The notes under the pieces were generated by a model. It was not told the origin of the DNA, made no database searches, and was given only the letters and a program-made list of their open reading frames with translations. This document shows, one piece after another, positions 4,694 to 5,061 of a DNA stretch of 5,061 nucleotides. This stretch comes from Granulosicoccaceae bacterium (GTDB lineage Bacteria; Pseudomonadota; Gammaproteobacteria; DAOVJZ01). Where the stretch lies: assembly GCA_030632035.1 (NCBI GenBank), contig DAOVJZ010000138.1, forward strand, positions 1 to 5,061. Direction: 5' to 3'. A program made the position numbers and the translations under genes. Positions within the stretch are counted from its first letter, which is position 1; each line of letters begins with the position of its first letter.

Positions 4694-5061
4694 ATGAAAG
4701 AATATTTTGAAAAAATACAGAATGCCCATGTGTATGAGGTCGCGCGTGAAACACCGCTGGAGTTTGCGCCGGTTTTGTCACGCCGGGTCAACAACCGTGT
4801 CTTGCTCAAGCGTGAGGATTTACAACCGGTCTTTTCATTCAAATTGCGTGGTGCCTATAACAAGATCTCACAGTTATCAGAAGAGGCCAGACGCAAAGGG
4901 GTGATCGCAGCATCAGCAGGCAATCATGCACAAGGCGTTGCCTTGTCTGCATTGAAGCTGGGTATCAAAGCTTTGATCATCATGCCGCAGACAACACCGC
5001 GTATTAAGGTTGAAGCTGTGCGTTCACTGGGCGCAGATACCGAGCTGTGCGGCAACACATA
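4694..5061 (+). CDS. ilvA: Threonine dehydratase, biosynthetic (N-terminal part, cut by window end)
   Basis: Deaminates L-threonine to 2-oxobutanoate and ammonia, the first committed step of isoleucine synthesis; PLP fold type II enzyme of the cytoplasm. The window holds 122 codons. LLKREDLQPVFSFKLRGAYN (37-56) contains the PLP-binding Lys50, and ASAGNHAQGVA (73-83) is the Ser-Gly-Asn-His substrate/phosphate loop; ALIIMPQTTPRIKVEAVRSLGA follows as in IlvA. The SFKLRGAYN form and the start close to ETPLE favour the biosynthetic IlvA over catabolic TdcB or serine dehydratases. The regulatory ACT-like domains expected in a protein of about 500 residues would lie beyond 5061. The start is the first in-frame ATG after a TAG at 4685-4687; the Shine-Dalgarno is poor. 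Confidence 0.95.
   Translation, partial: MKEYFEKIQNAHVYEVARETPLEFAPVLSRRVNNRVLLKREDLQPVFSFKLRGAYNKISQLSEEARRKGVIAASAGNHAQGVALSALKLGIKALIIMPQTTPRIKVEAVRSLGADTELCGNT

Noticed and set aside
4707..4904. 65-codon plus-strand frame near the right end
   Set aside because: It is out of frame with the ilvA coding sequence, which starts at 4694 and carries the PLP motifs to the window end.
1..5061. CRISPR array, insertion sequence, rRNA or complete tRNA
   Set aside because: No regularly spaced repeats, no transposase motif and no complete cloverleaf were found on either strand by eye.

Overview
The window looks like a piece of a gammaproteobacterial chromosome. The divergent rpiA/ilvA pair, an RpiA almost collinear with the E. 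coli enzyme, and an outer-membrane porin with a signal peptide and a C-terminal Phe all point that way. A free-living or sulfur-oxidising type is possible, but nothing here fixes the genus. No tool was run; the calls rest on reading motifs, translating by eye and hand alignment.

Layout. (1) Bases 1 to about 538 are AT-rich and differ from the rest. They hold one small acidic orphan gene (81-365, about 30% GC by hand count) and a short direct repeat. This segment ends at what reads as the 3' half of a tRNA-Gln(CUG) gene (539-582), starting in the anticodon loop and complete to CCA, with no matching 5' half upstream. An excellent terminator follows at once (584-632). This is the pattern left when a tyrosine-recombinase element inserts into a tRNA gene, so the left edge of the window is probably the distal end of an integrated element. 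(2) Bases 633-1266 have no gene. They hold a dense cluster of hairpins (647-784) ending in a second, degraded copy of the tRNA 3' end (779-804), an AT-rich stretch, a strong inverted repeat (1135-1173) and a sigma-70-like promoter. (3) A porin gene (1267-2274, +) with its own UUCG-loop terminator. (4) A 143-base stem-loop repeat (2383-2525) between the porin and a convergent gene. (5) On the minus strand, a protein with two cyclic-nucleotide-binding domains fused to a rhodanese domain (2537-3607). (6) A 301-base gap with a second palindromic repeat that shares an end sequence with the first. (7) rpiA (minus, 3909-4565) and the divergent start of ilvA (plus, from 4694, cut by the window end).

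How the parts relate. rpiA (pentose phosphate pathway) and ilvA (isoleucine synthesis) are housekeeping genes reading away from a shared 128-base control region. The double-CNB/rhodanese gene lies downstream of rpiA on the same strand, but a hairpin repeat and a 301-base gap separate them, so co-transcription is uncertain. The porin is a single-gene unit with promoter, Shine-Dalgarno and terminator all visible. Most open questions lie outside the coding regions: the tRNA-Gln attachment site with a possible second scar, and two related stem-loop repeats, each placed just after the stop codon of a minus-strand gene.
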